A DNA stretch of 64,000 bases, taken from NCBI GenBank assembly GCA_039029315.1, contig JBCCGK010000055.1, positions 9,469 through 73,468 of the forward strand. Direction: 5' to 3'. The DNA is from JBCCCJ01 sp039029315 (lineage in GTDB: Bacteria > Bacteroidota > Bacteroidia > J057). Shown here one piece after another: positions 54,047 to 63,676 of this stretch (position 1 is its first letter; every line of letters begins with the position of its first letter). Under the pieces are notes generated by a model. It ran no database searches and was not told where the DNA came from. It worked only from the letters and a program-made list of their open reading frames with translations. The position numbers were made by a program, and so were the translations under genes.

Positions 54047-55507
54047 TTACTCCCACAACCTTCGCCTTTCAGCTGGCTTTTGGATTCCAGCCGACAGGGC
54101 TTTGTCTTGCAAGGCTTTTGCTGCCGGGACGGGTGAGTGGTGGAACAAGACTTGAGGAATTTGATCAAAACCCTGAAGAGATGATAATGCTTGCTTCCAT
54201 TCCTTTTTTCCCTGTTTTTTCATTTGCTTGTCCAAATCCAGACAAATGGCCAGATAAGCACCTCTTGCCTGTGCCTGTGAATCATCGCTTTGGATATCGG
54301 CAAGGATTGTTTCATCCAGTTCTGCTCGCATCTTATCAGCCAGATCTGAATTGTCCAGGAAAGGAGCAACAACTGCCGGATCTTCCTTTGGAATCTGATA
54401 GACGATTTGGCCTTCTTTGAGCATCCTTGAACCGCCCTTCTCAACAATCACACGCTCAGCTAAATCAATCAGGCGATCGGCAAAACTTGTGATGGTTTCG
54501 TCCATCGGCATATTGTCCCGTGTAGTGTTTTTGTAGCGATCTACAATCTGCCACCCTTGGGCCAGCATCCATTTATAGCCTTTGGTAACCCCGATAATGG
54601 TCCCGGAGGTTGCAGCTGTATTGTCGCAATCCCAACCAAAATTAAAGGCAGTCTGCAAAGTCATCGCCAAATCCCCCTTGCCATATAAGAGGGCTGCAAT
54701 GGTAGAGGCGGTATTCAACTCATAGCCATTTCTGTCTCGCATCTTGCCATCTACCTGACTATATTTTTCTTTGAGTTTCAATCGTGCAGCTCGCCAATCA
54801 TCTGGATGCTGGGCATGCCATGCTCGCATATCCTGAATGAGGGGCACCAATTCACTGTTGGCATCGATGGCCTTCAGGCCCGCTTCCAGGATTTCTTCCA
54901 CATCATCTGTTACGAAAGCCATCGCGATCATGGAATTGAATAATTGCGTGGTTTGTGCCGGCTCTCCATCGATGGCTACACGGGTATAATTCAGGCCAAT
55001 TTTGGAGGCTGTTTGCGGCATGCCAGGACCCAGAAGTCCAAATGTTTCGCAGAGGAACTGCCCTGAAATATTGAATTCTGCCCAGGGATTGAGCAGGACA
55101 TTTCCGGTGAGCGGCGGTTCCAGGCCAAGGTCCATCAACTGTCGGGCATACTGGTTGGAGCACCAAATGCGCCTATTGATGCGTTCGCGCCACAATCTGG
55201 CAATTTCTGTGGAAGGCAAAAAGATCTCATTTTGTCTTTGCATCTCGATGATGTAGACCCATTCGAAGTCGGTATCATCATCAGTTCTGGCTCCTTCTGG
55301 TAAGGATGGAACATAATTCTCCACTGATCCCGGTTCATGGATATAGTCCATCTCATGGGGGATGCCATTGAGATTCCCAAGAATTTGGCCAAGCAGGCCT
55401 CCGCGAATTTTGTCACGGAGGTCATCCGCTGAAAGTTGTAGGGAAGATTGACTGTAGAGGCTGGTGATCATCAGCCATGCGAAGAGTGTAGTAGTAAGTT
55501 TTTTCAT
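54047..55507 (-). CDS. Exported ADP-ribosylglycohydrolase-family (DraG-like) protein
   Basis: The 486-residue protein has a signal peptide (MKKLTTTLFAWLMITSLYSQ) and the DraG fold: IRGGLLGQILGNLNGIPHE at about 35-50, ARTDDDTDFEW at about 73 (metal-binding acidic cluster), a second site GWDCDNTAATSGTIIGVTKG at about 293. These acidic motifs are characteristic of ADP-ribosyl-(di)nitrogenase reductase hydrolases. Members with signal peptides in Bacteroidota must act outside the cytoplasm, where protein ADP-ribosylation is uncommon, so its substrate may be a glycoside or ribosyl compound instead. The C-terminus has a long helical extension. It lies on the same strand as and upstream of the GH95-like gene. 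Confidence 0.85.
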   Translation of the reverse strand: MKKLTTTLFAWLMITSLYSQSSLQLSADDLRDKIRGGLLGQILGNLNGIPHEMDYIHEPGSVENYVPSLPEGARTDDDTDFEWVYIIEMQRQNEIFLPSTEIARLWRERINRRIWCSNQYARQLMDLGLEPPLTGNVLLNPWAEFNISGQFLCETFGLLGPGMPQTASKIGLNYTRVAIDGEPAQTTQLFNSMIAMAFVTDDVEEILEAGLKAIDANSELVPLIQDMRAWHAQHPDDWRAARLKLKEKYSQVDGKMRDRNGYELNTASTIAALLYGKGDLAMTLQTAFNFGWDCDNTAATSGTIIGVTKGYKWMLAQGWQIVDRYKNTTRDNMPMDETITSFADRLIDLAERVIVEKGGSRMLKEGQIVYQIPKEDPAVVAPFLDNSDLADKMRAELDETILADIQSDDSQAQARGAYLAICLDLDKQMKKQGKKEWKQALSSLQGFDQIPQVLFHHSPVPAAKALQDKALSAGIQKPAERRRLWE

Positions 55508-55767
55508 TGGACAGAATTGATTGATGTTGTGTTGTATGTGAATCAGGCCTTGATATTGATTCTATTCGCCTGATAGTTAGTTGGTTGATGGATGTAAAGT
55601 ATGTGGTGCCGGGCTTTGTGCTGAGCATATGCTCGCTTCTTCAACACCCAGCCTTTACCTATATTTCCCTTATTCCCTATACCTTCCTCAGAGTCCAGAT
55701 TAGCCCTTTTCCTCACATTTCAACGCCTGATTCGCAGCTTATATAGAAAGAAGCAAAGCTAGCCCTG

Positions 55768-56493
55768 TCATTCATCTCCTTTGTTCAAGTCTCTGCTTTG
55801 CTTCCAATGGTCAAATCCTTGTTGATGTTTTTCCTGCGTCAGGGGATATAAGCCAATGATGGATTGACCTTGAGAAACTTGCTCCCCGACATAGGCTTCA
55901 TACAATTCCATCCTCATGGCCTCTTCTGCTACGAGATCAGCCAAATGCGCTGGAATAACCATGACGCCATCATCATCTCCCACGAGGACATCGCCTGGAA
56001 ATACCGCCACATCTCCACAAGCAATAGGGACATTGAGGTCTATGGCCTGATGCAAAGTCAGGTTGGTCGGTGCTGATGGTCTTTGATGAAAGGAAGGAAA
56101 AGGCAGAGCACCTATGATGGCAGAATCTCTGAAACCGCCATCGGTAACCACCCCGGCAGCTCCCCTATGCATAAGACGAGTGATGAGCATGGACCCAGCA
56201 GAAGCAGCTCGGGCATCCTTGCGGCTATCCATGATCAGAACAGCACCAGAGGGGCAAGTTTCTATGGCAACTCGTTGTAAATGCCTGGGGTCTTTGAAGA
56301 CTGAAATCGGATTCAAGTCTTCTCTTGCGGGAATGTACCGCAAAGTAAATGCTTCTCCCACCATGATTGATTTTCCTGAAACGACAGGCCCTACATTCTG
56401 AATGAACTGATTCTTGAGACCCTGTTTAAACAAAATGGTGGCGATGGTGGCCGTACTTGTTTTGTTTAATTTCTCTCTGGTAGCCAGTTTCAT
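55768..56493 (-). CDS. RraA-family protein (HMG/oxaloacetate aldolase-like)
   Basis: The 241-residue protein has the RraA pattern: VLIMDSRKDARAASAG, LITRLMHRGAAGVVTDGGFRDS and ACGDVAVFPGDVLVGDDDGVMVIPAH, with the Arg-Asp pair (GGFRDS) typical of 4-hydroxy-4-methyl-2-oxoglutarate aldolases and oxaloacetate decarboxylases of the RraA superfamily. It has a conserved SAGSML segment and Mg2+-type acidic triad (GDDDG). Since no RNase E partners are expected in Bacteroidota, an aldolase or decarboxylase role is more probable than RNase regulation. It lies between TauE/SafE and DraG-like genes, on the same strand (163 and 260 bp gaps). Confidence 0.87.
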   Translation of the reverse strand: MKLATREKLNKTSTATIATILFKQGLKNQFIQNVGPVVSGKSIMVGEAFTLRYIPAREDLNPISVFKDPRHLQRVAIETCPSGAVLIMDSRKDARAASAGSMLITRLMHRGAAGVVTDGGFRDSAIIGALPFPSFHQRPSAPTNLTLHQAIDLNVPIACGDVAVFPGDVLVGDDDGVMVIPAHLADLVAEEAMRMELYEAYVGEQVSQGQSIIGLYPLTQEKHQQGFDHWKQSRDLNKGDE

Positions 56494-56656
56494 ACAAAAG
56501 GATTTGGGATTGTTGCCTGGATCGTTTTAATGAATATAGGGAATATCCAGATAGCATATGCTTCTTCCCGGCGTGCCATCGTTTGTCCTGAGTGAATCTC
56601 CTACATTATCTGCCAGTGAAAATTTGCTTCTATATCAAAAGAGCAGCCCTGTCCTG

Positions 56657-57517
56657 TTATTTGGTACTGCGCATGGAAGACCGGAACATCACCACAGAAG
56701 TATATACGATCACCAGAATGACGACCCAACGGAGCGTTTGAAGAGGCAATGATTTCACCAGAAAAGCAGCGATCAAAACTGCGATTGCGCCTGGAATAGC
56801 CATAGAGATTGCAGCTTTTCTGTTGTAAGCACCTTCTTTGATGAAGGTTGCTGAGGCTGGTGGCATCAGGAAGGCACAGGAGCCCATCATGATCGGAAAG
56901 GCAACCAATGGAGACATACCCAGTGCATAGACCAGGGCCATACAAGGAGCATACAAGCCAATGCCCACAGTCATCAATGCTCCAAGAATGAAATTGGCAC
57001 CGATAGCTACAGCGAGTTTCCAGCCAGTCAATCCGATGGCCTCACCTCCTCCTTGTATCCACTCCAGTTGCCCTGCAAGCATGAAGAATGCGGTAACCAG
57101 CAAGGCAACTCCCATGGTGATTTGAATGGTCCTCACGGGAAGTTTGGCAACGATTCCTGCTCCCAAAACAGCGCCTGCCGCCGCTGATATCAGCATTGTC
57201 AAAAGAGTAACTGGCTCTACTTCCACGATTCGAATAAAGATCAAGGCCTGAATCAAGACCGGGATGGTATTCGCTACATTCAGGGTGCCAGGCAACAATC
57301 GATCCTCAGTCTGTTTGGTAAATTTCAATAATGCAGTCTGCGGAGCAAATGCACCGATACCAAGCACATCAAAAAAATTCACTACAAAGCCGATGATGCC
57401 CGTTTTTATCGCACTGACCTGTTCCAGGACTTTTTGATGTGCGAGAAAATCCTTGCTCAGGACATAGATGAAAAAGATAGTCAGCCCAATAAGAGCAATC
57501 CAAATTGCAGTAGTCAT
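56657..57517 (-). CDS. TauE/SafE-family anion permease
   Basis: The 286-residue integral membrane protein has about eight hydrophobic helices, with the family motif GFVVNFFDVLGIGAFAPQTA at about 47-68 and a second-half repeat (GALMTVGIGLYAPCMALVY). TauE/SafE proteins export or import sulfite, sulfonates or organic anions. The two internal repeats are visible. It lies 163 bp upstream of and on the same strand as the RraA-family gene, so a shared catabolic unit is possible, with the permease exporting a by-product. Substrate is not deducible. Confidence 0.88.
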   Translation of the reverse strand: MTTAIWIALIGLTIFFIYVLSKDFLAHQKVLEQVSAIKTGIIGFVVNFFDVLGIGAFAPQTALLKFTKQTEDRLLPGTLNVANTIPVLIQALIFIRIVEVEPVTLLTMLISAAAGAVLGAGIVAKLPVRTIQITMGVALLVTAFFMLAGQLEWIQGGGEAIGLTGWKLAVAIGANFILGALMTVGIGLYAPCMALVYALGMSPLVAFPIMMGSCAFLMPPASATFIKEGAYNRKAAISMAIPGAIAVLIAAFLVKSLPLQTLRWVVILVIVYTSVVMFRSSMRSTK

Positions 57518-57836
57518 GGGAGGAAGGTAAAGATTTTTCCATCAAAGGCATGCAGTTCGGAGCGGAAAACGGTGAGCCATATAGAAATTAAGCAAAGCAC
57601 GGTGTCACCCTGATTTGGCTTGTGAGTTAGTTTGGGGCGCTGAAGGGCCTTTTGCATCCCGGATTTCAGACTGCAAAAGATCCTTCTGCCCTTCTATCCA
57701 ACGCGAAACCAATCATCAGGATGACAGCTTGAAACTCACATTTTTACCATAAAACGTTTGTCCAAGTGCTTATCTCATAGGCCTCAGATGGAGCGCAAAA
57801 GACAGAGAATGCTTTTGCGGCTTTCTGACTTTGGGT
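57518..57836. other. 319-bp gap without a recognised feature
   Basis: No gene, repeat, RNA or clear terminator was recognised between the TauE/SafE start and the FAD/EEP fusion gene end, both on the minus strand. Confidence 0.5.
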
Positions 57837-60818
57837 TCAATCAGGTCGTGAAAAAACAGCACTAACCGGATAATGATCAGAGAGAAACCAATTGGCTTCC
57901 CCATTGTGTACCTTCGCTGTCAGGCATTTGTTTCTCATACTGGCCGAGACCATGATATAATCGATTCTTTCAAGCCTAGCTTGAAGTTCTTCATCGGTTT
58001 CATCATTGACTGCTCCTAGGACCCGACCAGGAAAACTTCCTCTTTCCTGCATTCCATGGGAATATTTTTCTACCACATCATACAGAGGAATAGATAAAAA
58101 GGATGACATCACAGCAACATCCAATCTGTCATGATCCAAATTTCCGTCCAGGCCTTTTTCCCGATTGTTGTTTGTCAAGCGGCTCATGAAATCCCCATCA
58201 GGATCATATAAGCTGGCATCAAAGGGAGAATGGGCATTAAAATCACCCAGAACAACAACATTGGGATTGGACTGATTGATCTCTTTCACTTTGTCCAGGA
58301 GAATGCGGCTTTCCTCTCTTCGCCTCTTGATACTGCCGGGATGGAGATGCACAACCAGAAAATCTATTCCTTGAGTTTTGCAGTGAAGCGCACCGTGGTG
58401 AAGACCCTCTCTCATTTTTTCTTTTAATTCTATGGGATGTGTAGAGCTAAGTCCAACAGAATAACCAGAAGTTTTTAATAGCACAGAATAAGCATGCCCC
58501 CAACTCCTGGCATCCTCGGTTAATTTTTGCGGGGTATAGTTGCACAATTCCTGTAAAGCCATAACATTCGGCTTTTGTGACTGTACCCATTGTTGGAGCT
58601 GAGTTCTTCTTGCAGAATCTTTCCCCCAATCAAAACCATTCCAGATATTGTAGGTGAGGACCTTGAGCGTGCTATCTGATTTAGCTTGAGTCTTGAAAGA
58701 TGGCACCCGTTTCGTATCGGAGAGAATATATTGTTGGACCAGACGAGCAGCTTCCTGCCTACTCAAATAGGGATTCGATGTTTGCCATGCCGGAATGGGT
58801 TTTCGCAGTAAACCTGAAATGATTTGAACGGCTTTTTCTGCTGATACAGGATGGTCAGGATAGGCAAATACAGGTGGGCCGACCCCGGATTGATTGCGCC
58901 ACCAATAGCTTAAATAATTGCGGATTTCATAGTCGAAAAAAGGCTCAGAAGATTGGGTGGAATAATCGTAAAGTGTCTCTATGTATTTGAAGGCAGGATG
59001 CCCTCGTGGCACATCCTCAAAATGGGCTGCAGTAATGCTGAGGGGAATATCCAATCCCTTTACCACCATTCGGGCAAAATCTCCCATGTGAATCGGCTGG
59101 TCTGGACGAAAATAATAATTCTCATCTCCATCGACTGCTCCGAGTAGACTCAGTTTTTGAACAGCCTCAAATCCTGAAGCATCCGACTTGAGGTCCTTGT
59201 AAAAGAACAAATAGGACCCTTGTCGGAGAAGCTCATCCTGAATGACCTCAACATTCAATTCCTTCAAGCCTTGTTTGTTGTCAATCGAAAGAGCAGCGGC
59301 TACTCCTGCGGCCTGCCCGAGAGATGACCAAACAGGTTCCATCCGAACACTTGAGATAGCCAGGTGGGTGGCCGAAATCCCTACTGGAAATAACACTCCA
59401 CGACGATTCTTTGGTACCATTACCCCATAAGGAATGGTATAGGGGCCGGTAACATCCTCCAGATGGATATCCCCTTCAGCGGCTCCTGCTCCATATGGTC
59501 CAGCATTTCTGCTTGTTGGTCCTTGAACATTGTGTGCATCGATGGGATACATGCCAATCGCAATGGATGTGGGATGCACTGGCCCCCGAATGCCATTGCC
59601 GCGAAGATCCTTGTGAAGATCACTTTCTGTGAGGGTATACAATCCTTCTATTCGGAGACCCTGGCGTACATAGAGACGGTAAGGGAAATTGCCATTATCT
59701 GTAAATTCATCATCAGCCAGCCCTACATTGGGAGAGCCTCCTTCTGTTTGTATGTAGTAGAGCCAGCCAAGAGAATGATTGCGAAAGATCTCTTCAATCT
59801 TTGCTCGTTCTTTCCAGTCAGCCCGGACAAAATCAGTCGAATGCCCGGTCAAATCCGCCCCATAGTTGATGCCCAGCATGTCAAATTTACCATTTGGGAT
59901 GATGGGCTTCTGCCCTTGATTCCATTTATATTTAGCTGGATCATAATCTTTGGGAGGTTTTTGTAAGCGAAAGGGATGATCTGGCCGACCATAGTCCTTG
60001 CCTGTCATGCGGAAGGTAAATGCCTGTGATCTGTTATCTGCTTCACCTGTACCCCCAGGAAAAATCGTGCCCCTAAGCACGCCTGACTTCGATCCAAATC
60101 CATCGGTATAGATATGTCCTGCATGAGGCTCCTCTCTTGAGCGTGCCTCCCTGCCAATCCGAAAAGGTACCCCAGCAAAGGCGGCAAGGTCGGCTTCATA
60201 GGTCGCGTCAATGAACACTTTTGCCTGATACTCGTGTTTCTTCCCAAGCTTGCCACGATTGTCCCGATCCTGCGTGATCACTCCGATGACTTGATCGCCT
60301 TCCAGAATCACATCTATTGCCACCTCATTGAAGCGAGTGGAGATGCCTGGGATCTCTGCCACCATTTCAGCATAGATTCGGGCTGCAGTATGAGGTTCCC
60401 AGGCCTGACCTTCGGCTACATTCCAGGACAAGGGTGCCGGATGCTGCAAATGTGCCTTAACCAGAGGATCATCAGCTAGCTTCGATAGATGATAGGCTTT
60501 CACACGCTGCCGAAATTCTTCCATGATGCCACTATTGGCCTGTCTGATATGATCATCCAACCTCAAAACCCCTGAGGCCAGCACTCCTCCCAGGACTGGT
60601 GACTGCTCAATGATAAGGACAGTCTTGCCCAATCTCCCTGCTGCAATGGCAGCGGAGATGCCAGCTGGCGTCCCCCCGATGATAAGGATGTCATGGTCCA
60701 AATCCTGGGCTGTTACAGTGAAATGGAAGGCTGGGAAAAAGAGAAGGGCCACTGTCGCCAGGGTGGCATGAAGGAGGCCTCGGTGAATTGTTGAAATAGA
60801 GGAAAATAGATCTCTCAT
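57837..60818 (-). CDS. Fusion of FAD-dependent oxidoreductase, SLH-like repeats and endonuclease/exonuclease/phosphatase domain
   Basis: The 993-residue exported protein has a signal peptide to about residue 37, then an FAD_oxidored domain (dinucleotide motif ILIIGGTPAGISAAIAAGR at about 44, VFIDATYEADLAAFAG at about 201, and GYFDI-like GVMVPKNRRGVLFPVG at about 465) to about 540. Next come S-layer-homology-like repeats at about 550-700 (YFRPDQPIHMGDFARM, HFEDVPRGHPAFKYIETLYD). Finally an EEP domain at about 717-990 with LTYNIWNGFDW, MALQEL (catalytic Glu), VVVLGDFNAHS, RIDYIMVSAS and WFLSDHYPVSAVF (catalytic Asp-His). Both enzyme modules look complete. SLH in a Gram-negative bacterium suggests cell-envelope anchoring. 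The reading frame is continuous with no stop, so it is a true fusion within this sequence. Confidence 0.88.
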   Translation of the reverse strand: MRDLFSSISTIHRGLLHATLATVALLFFPAFHFTVTAQDLDHDILIIGGTPAGISAAIAAGRLGKTVLIIEQSPVLGGVLASGVLRLDDHIRQANSGIMEEFRQRVKAYHLSKLADDPLVKAHLQHPAPLSWNVAEGQAWEPHTAARIYAEMVAEIPGISTRFNEVAIDVILEGDQVIGVITQDRDNRGKLGKKHEYQAKVFIDATYEADLAAFAGVPFRIGREARSREEPHAGHIYTDGFGSKSGVLRGTIFPGGTGEADNRSQAFTFRMTGKDYGRPDHPFRLQKPPKDYDPAKYKWNQGQKPIIPNGKFDMLGINYGADLTGHSTDFVRADWKERAKIEEIFRNHSLGWLYYIQTEGGSPNVGLADDEFTDNGNFPYRLYVRQGLRIEGLYTLTESDLHKDLRGNGIRGPVHPTSIAIGMYPIDAHNVQGPTSRNAGPYGAGAAEGDIHLEDVTGPYTIPYGVMVPKNRRGVLFPVGISATHLAISSVRMEPVWSSLGQAAGVAAALSIDNKQGLKELNVEVIQDELLRQGSYLFFYKDLKSDASGFEAVQKLSLLGAVDGDENYYFRPDQPIHMGDFARMVVKGLDIPLSITAAHFEDVPRGHPAFKYIETLYDYSTQSSEPFFDYEIRNYLSYWWRNQSGVGPPVFAYPDHPVSAEKAVQIISGLLRKPIPAWQTSNPYLSRQEAARLVQQYILSDTKRVPSFKTQAKSDSTLKVLTYNIWNGFDWGKDSARRTQLQQWVQSQKPNVMALQELCNYTPQKLTEDARSWGHAYSVLLKTSGYSVGLSSTHPIELKEKMREGLHHGALHCKTQGIDFLVVHLHPGSIKRRREESRILLDKVKEINQSNPNVVVLGDFNAHSPFDASLYDPDGDFMSRLTNNNREKGLDGNLDHDRLDVAVMSSFLSIPLYDVVEKYSHGMQERGSFPGRVLGAVNDETDEELQARLERIDYIMVSASMRNKCLTAKVHNGEANWFLSDHYPVSAVFSRPD

Positions 60819-60990
60819 GTGTTGCTTATTTTTTTTCCCTGATAGATAATCTCGATGAATATGTCCAGGAATCGGATTTGGGAGATGGCGAGATTAATCT
60901 TTTATATTCGATCGAAGCATGATATCCTAGGAGTTGTGTATGAAAGATTCATAGGATCAATTTGTTGAAATGTATGGATTCAAATTGTCT

Positions 60991-62382
60991 TTATGCCACA
61001 TCAGCTCGGATGGCTTCGATCTCATCAATCGTTTTGGGTTTGGCTTTTCCCAACAATTGAGCACCATGTTCTGTCATGACAAAATTTTCTTCATTTCTGA
61101 TCCCTCCAAAATGACGATAACTGTCCACTGTCTCCCAATGAATAAATTCATCAACTCTCTTCTCTGAACGCCACAAATCGATCAATTCAGGAATAAAATA
61201 GATTCCCGGTTCAATGGTAAACACATGACCTGCCTGAAGTGGTTTTGCCAAACGCAGGGATTTCATGCCAAACTGGGTGCTTTTGGCCTGTCCATCATAG
61301 CCCACCCAGACTTCCCCCAGATCTTCCATGTCATGAACATCCAGGCCCATCATGTGCCCAGTCCCGCAAGGAAAAAACAGGGCATGTGCCCCTGCCTCAA
61401 TGGCATCCTCAGTATTTCCCTTTGTGAATCCCATGGATTTCAGTCCCTCAAAAATCGTGGAACAGGCGGCTATATGTGCTTCCTTGAAAGGAATGCCAAG
61501 TCCAAGGGCATCAATGGCTGCCTGATGAGCATCCAGAGTCAGCTGATAGATGTCTTTTTGCACGGCGGTGAAGGTTTGGCTTACTGGAATGGTGCTGGAT
61601 AGATCTCCCGCATAAGACATGGCACTCTCAAATCCCGCATCAATCAAAAACAAATCTCCTTCCTGAATGGTGTTTCCGTGATAATGGTTGTGCAAGGTCT
61701 GTCCATCTATGGTTGCAATGATGGGAAAGGAAATATTGCCCCCGGCAGCAAGGGCAACTTTGTGAATCTCAGCGGTGACCTGAGCCTCTGTCATCCCAGC
61801 TTTGGCAGTTCGCATGGCAGCCACATGCATATCTACCGATACATCCACAGCTTTGTGTAATTCCGCAAGCTCTTCTTCGCTTTTATATTCCCTTTGGCTG
61901 ATCACAGCTCGGACCAGGTCGAGGGAGTATTTCGTAGCAATCTCCTGTGGTTGAATAGTCGTCAAGGTCTGTAAAGTAATCTTGTTTTCTGGTCGATACA
62001 AAGGCAAAAAATGAAGGTCCTGTCCCATTTGATGTGATCGCTCAAGCATTGCAGCCAGTTGGTTCATCGGCTGTACCTCTCTCACTCCGCACTTGGCCGC
62101 CTGCTCCCGAATGGTGGGCTGAGATCCTCGCCACACATAGTCTTCCACCGTGTATTCGTTCCCAAAGATGATGTCCCGATCATTGTCGATATCTATCACA
62201 GCGATCAAGCCCGGACGCTGAATGCCGAAATAATACAGAAAGCTGCTGTCCTGTCTGAAATGATAGGTATTGTCGGTATAGTTCATGGGAGACTCCTCAT
62301 TGCCGAAGAGGAGGATGAGTCCTTGGCCGACTGTTGTTTGAAGAACCTTTCGTCTTTCTGTATAGGTTTTTGTGGGGAACAT
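60991..62382 (-). CDS. pepP: M24B-family Xaa-Pro aminopeptidase (aminopeptidase P)
   Basis: The 463-residue cytoplasmic enzyme has the creatinase N-terminal domain (about 10-130) and the pita-bread catalytic domain. Metal ligands are visible as Asp in FLIDAGFE and in YAGDLSSTIPV, His in PCGTGHMMGLDVHD, Glu in FTIEPGIYF and Glu in GIRNEENF. The enzyme removes the N-terminal residue before proline, using two metal ions such as Mn2+. No signal peptide is seen. The gene stands alone on the minus strand, about 170 bp upstream of the fusion gene and divergent from the DUF1016 gene. Confidence 0.93.
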   Translation of the reverse strand: MFPTKTYTERRKVLQTTVGQGLILLFGNEESPMNYTDNTYHFRQDSSFLYYFGIQRPGLIAVIDIDNDRDIIFGNEYTVEDYVWRGSQPTIREQAAKCGVREVQPMNQLAAMLERSHQMGQDLHFLPLYRPENKITLQTLTTIQPQEIATKYSLDLVRAVISQREYKSEEELAELHKAVDVSVDMHVAAMRTAKAGMTEAQVTAEIHKVALAAGGNISFPIIATIDGQTLHNHYHGNTIQEGDLFLIDAGFESAMSYAGDLSSTIPVSQTFTAVQKDIYQLTLDAHQAAIDALGLGIPFKEAHIAACSTIFEGLKSMGFTKGNTEDAIEAGAHALFFPCGTGHMMGLDVHDMEDLGEVWVGYDGQAKSTQFGMKSLRLAKPLQAGHVFTIEPGIYFIPELIDLWRSEKRVDEFIHWETVDSYRHFGGIRNEENFVMTEHGAQLLGKAKPKTIDEIEAIRADVA

Positions 62383-62596
62383 ATGTGGGAATTAGATGAA
62401 AGCAATACGGCAAATTAACATTCACAGGCTTCAAATGCTTCCTCTCACATCAGGGGCAAAATTTTATGGGATCGTCCTGCTTTTGGGGAAAAGTTTCTGG
62501 ACATGTTGATTTTGTTAGTATTTGCTAAAAAATACAGCTCAAAAGCCAATAATTTTATATATTTGTTCGATTTTTCCTCCCAATCAATCATATACC

Positions 62597-63676
62597 ATGA
62601 AACCATCTATTCCAAGCTCATTTATCCGAAATCTGAAACAACAAATTCTGAGAAGTCGTTATCATGCGGCTGAATTGGTGAATCGGGAACTCCTCCGACT
62701 CTATTTCAATGTGGGCAAGGCATTGCATCTAAAAATTGAACAAGAAAAGTGGGGGGCCAAGGTATTGGCATCCATTTCAGCTCAGTTACAGCAAGAATTA
62801 CCTGGACTCAGAGGGTTTTCTGCTGCAAACCTCAGAAAAATGAGGTTGTTTTATTTGGCTTGGGAGAATGATGAAGCAATTTGTTCGTCACTGACGAACA
62901 AATTGCAAGTCGATGTTATTGAGTCAGTGATAAAAGTAATGGATGAACGAATAAAAATTTTTTTAGCCATCTCTTTTACCCATCATTATGAGATTTTTGC
63001 GACTATTCATCGATCTGAAGACAGATGGTTCTATATTCAAAAAACAGCCGCCTCCTTCTGGTCTGTCCGCCATCTCCGACAAGAACTCCGCAATCAAAGT
63101 CATCTTAAACAAGGGGGATTCCCCAACAATTTTCAGCAGATATTAGAACCTCCTCTCTCCAATCAAGCCATTCAAAGCTTCAAGGATGAGTATTTACTGG
63201 ACTTCATCAATATTGAAGATCCTGATGAAGAAGCAGATGAACGTCTATTGGAACATGCCATCGTCCAGAATATCAAAAAATTTTTGATGTCTCTGGGGAA
63301 TGAATTTTCCTTCATGGGGAATCAATATCGACTAGAGGTGGCAGAAATCGATTATTTCATAGACTTGCTCTTTTACCATCGGGGACTCCAGGCACTGGTG
63401 GCCTTTGAATTGAAAAAGGGGAAGTTTAAGCCTGAATATGCAGGGAAAATGAATTTTTACCTCTCAGCCTTGGATGAATTGATTAAGCTGCCTCATGAAA
63501 ATCCTTCTATTGGCATCATCCTTTGCAAAGAGAAACAAAACAAAATTGTTGAATACAGTTTTCGAGATCTGAACAAACCTATGGGGGTTTCTGTGTTCAA
63601 GCGATCCGCGAACCCACCTGAGTCCTACAAACATGCTTTGCCGGATCCAGAGACTTTGAAGAAGTTAATGGATTGA
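62597..63676 (+). CDS. DUF1016/YhcG-type PD-(D/E)XK nuclease-like protein
   Basis: The ATG at 62597 (MKPSIPSSFIRNLKQQI) is chosen over an upstream frame to 62522 that crosses a TATATTTG -7 box at 62558. The 359-residue protein has the DUF1016 N-terminal helical region (RYHAAELVNRELLRLYFNVG, about 20-40) and the C-terminal PD-(D/E)XK-like domain with YFIDLLFYHRGLQALVAFELKKGKFKPEYAGKM cut here into YFIDLLFYHR (Asp) and ELKKGKF (Glu-x-Lys). YhcG-type proteins are linked with mobile and restriction-type loci. A perfect 31-bp palindrome lies inside the gene. Base composition appears lower in GC than the neighbouring enzymes, consistent with transfer. Confidence 0.85.
   Translation: MKPSIPSSFIRNLKQQILRSRYHAAELVNRELLRLYFNVGKALHLKIEQEKWGAKVLASISAQLQQELPGLRGFSAANLRKMRLFYLAWENDEAICSSLTNKLQVDVIESVIKVMDERIKIFLAISFTHHYEIFATIHRSEDRWFYIQKTAASFWSVRHLRQELRNQSHLKQGGFPNNFQQILEPPLSNQAIQSFKDEYLLDFINIEDPDEEADERLLEHAIVQNIKKFLMSLGNEFSFMGNQYRLEVAEIDYFIDLLFYHRGLQALVAFELKKGKFKPEYAGKMNFYLSALDELIKLPHENPSIGIILCKEKQNKIVEYSFRDLNKPMGVSVFKRSANPPESYKHALPDPETLKKLMD
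62876..62906 (+). repeat. 31-bp perfect palindrome inside the DUF1016 coding frame
   Basis: GCAATTTGTTCGTCA (62876-62890) and TGACGAACAAATTGC (62892-62906) are exact complements around a single C. The palindrome is in frame and encodes the peptide AICSSLTNKLQ. The extreme symmetry is unusual for coding DNA. Confidence 0.9.
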
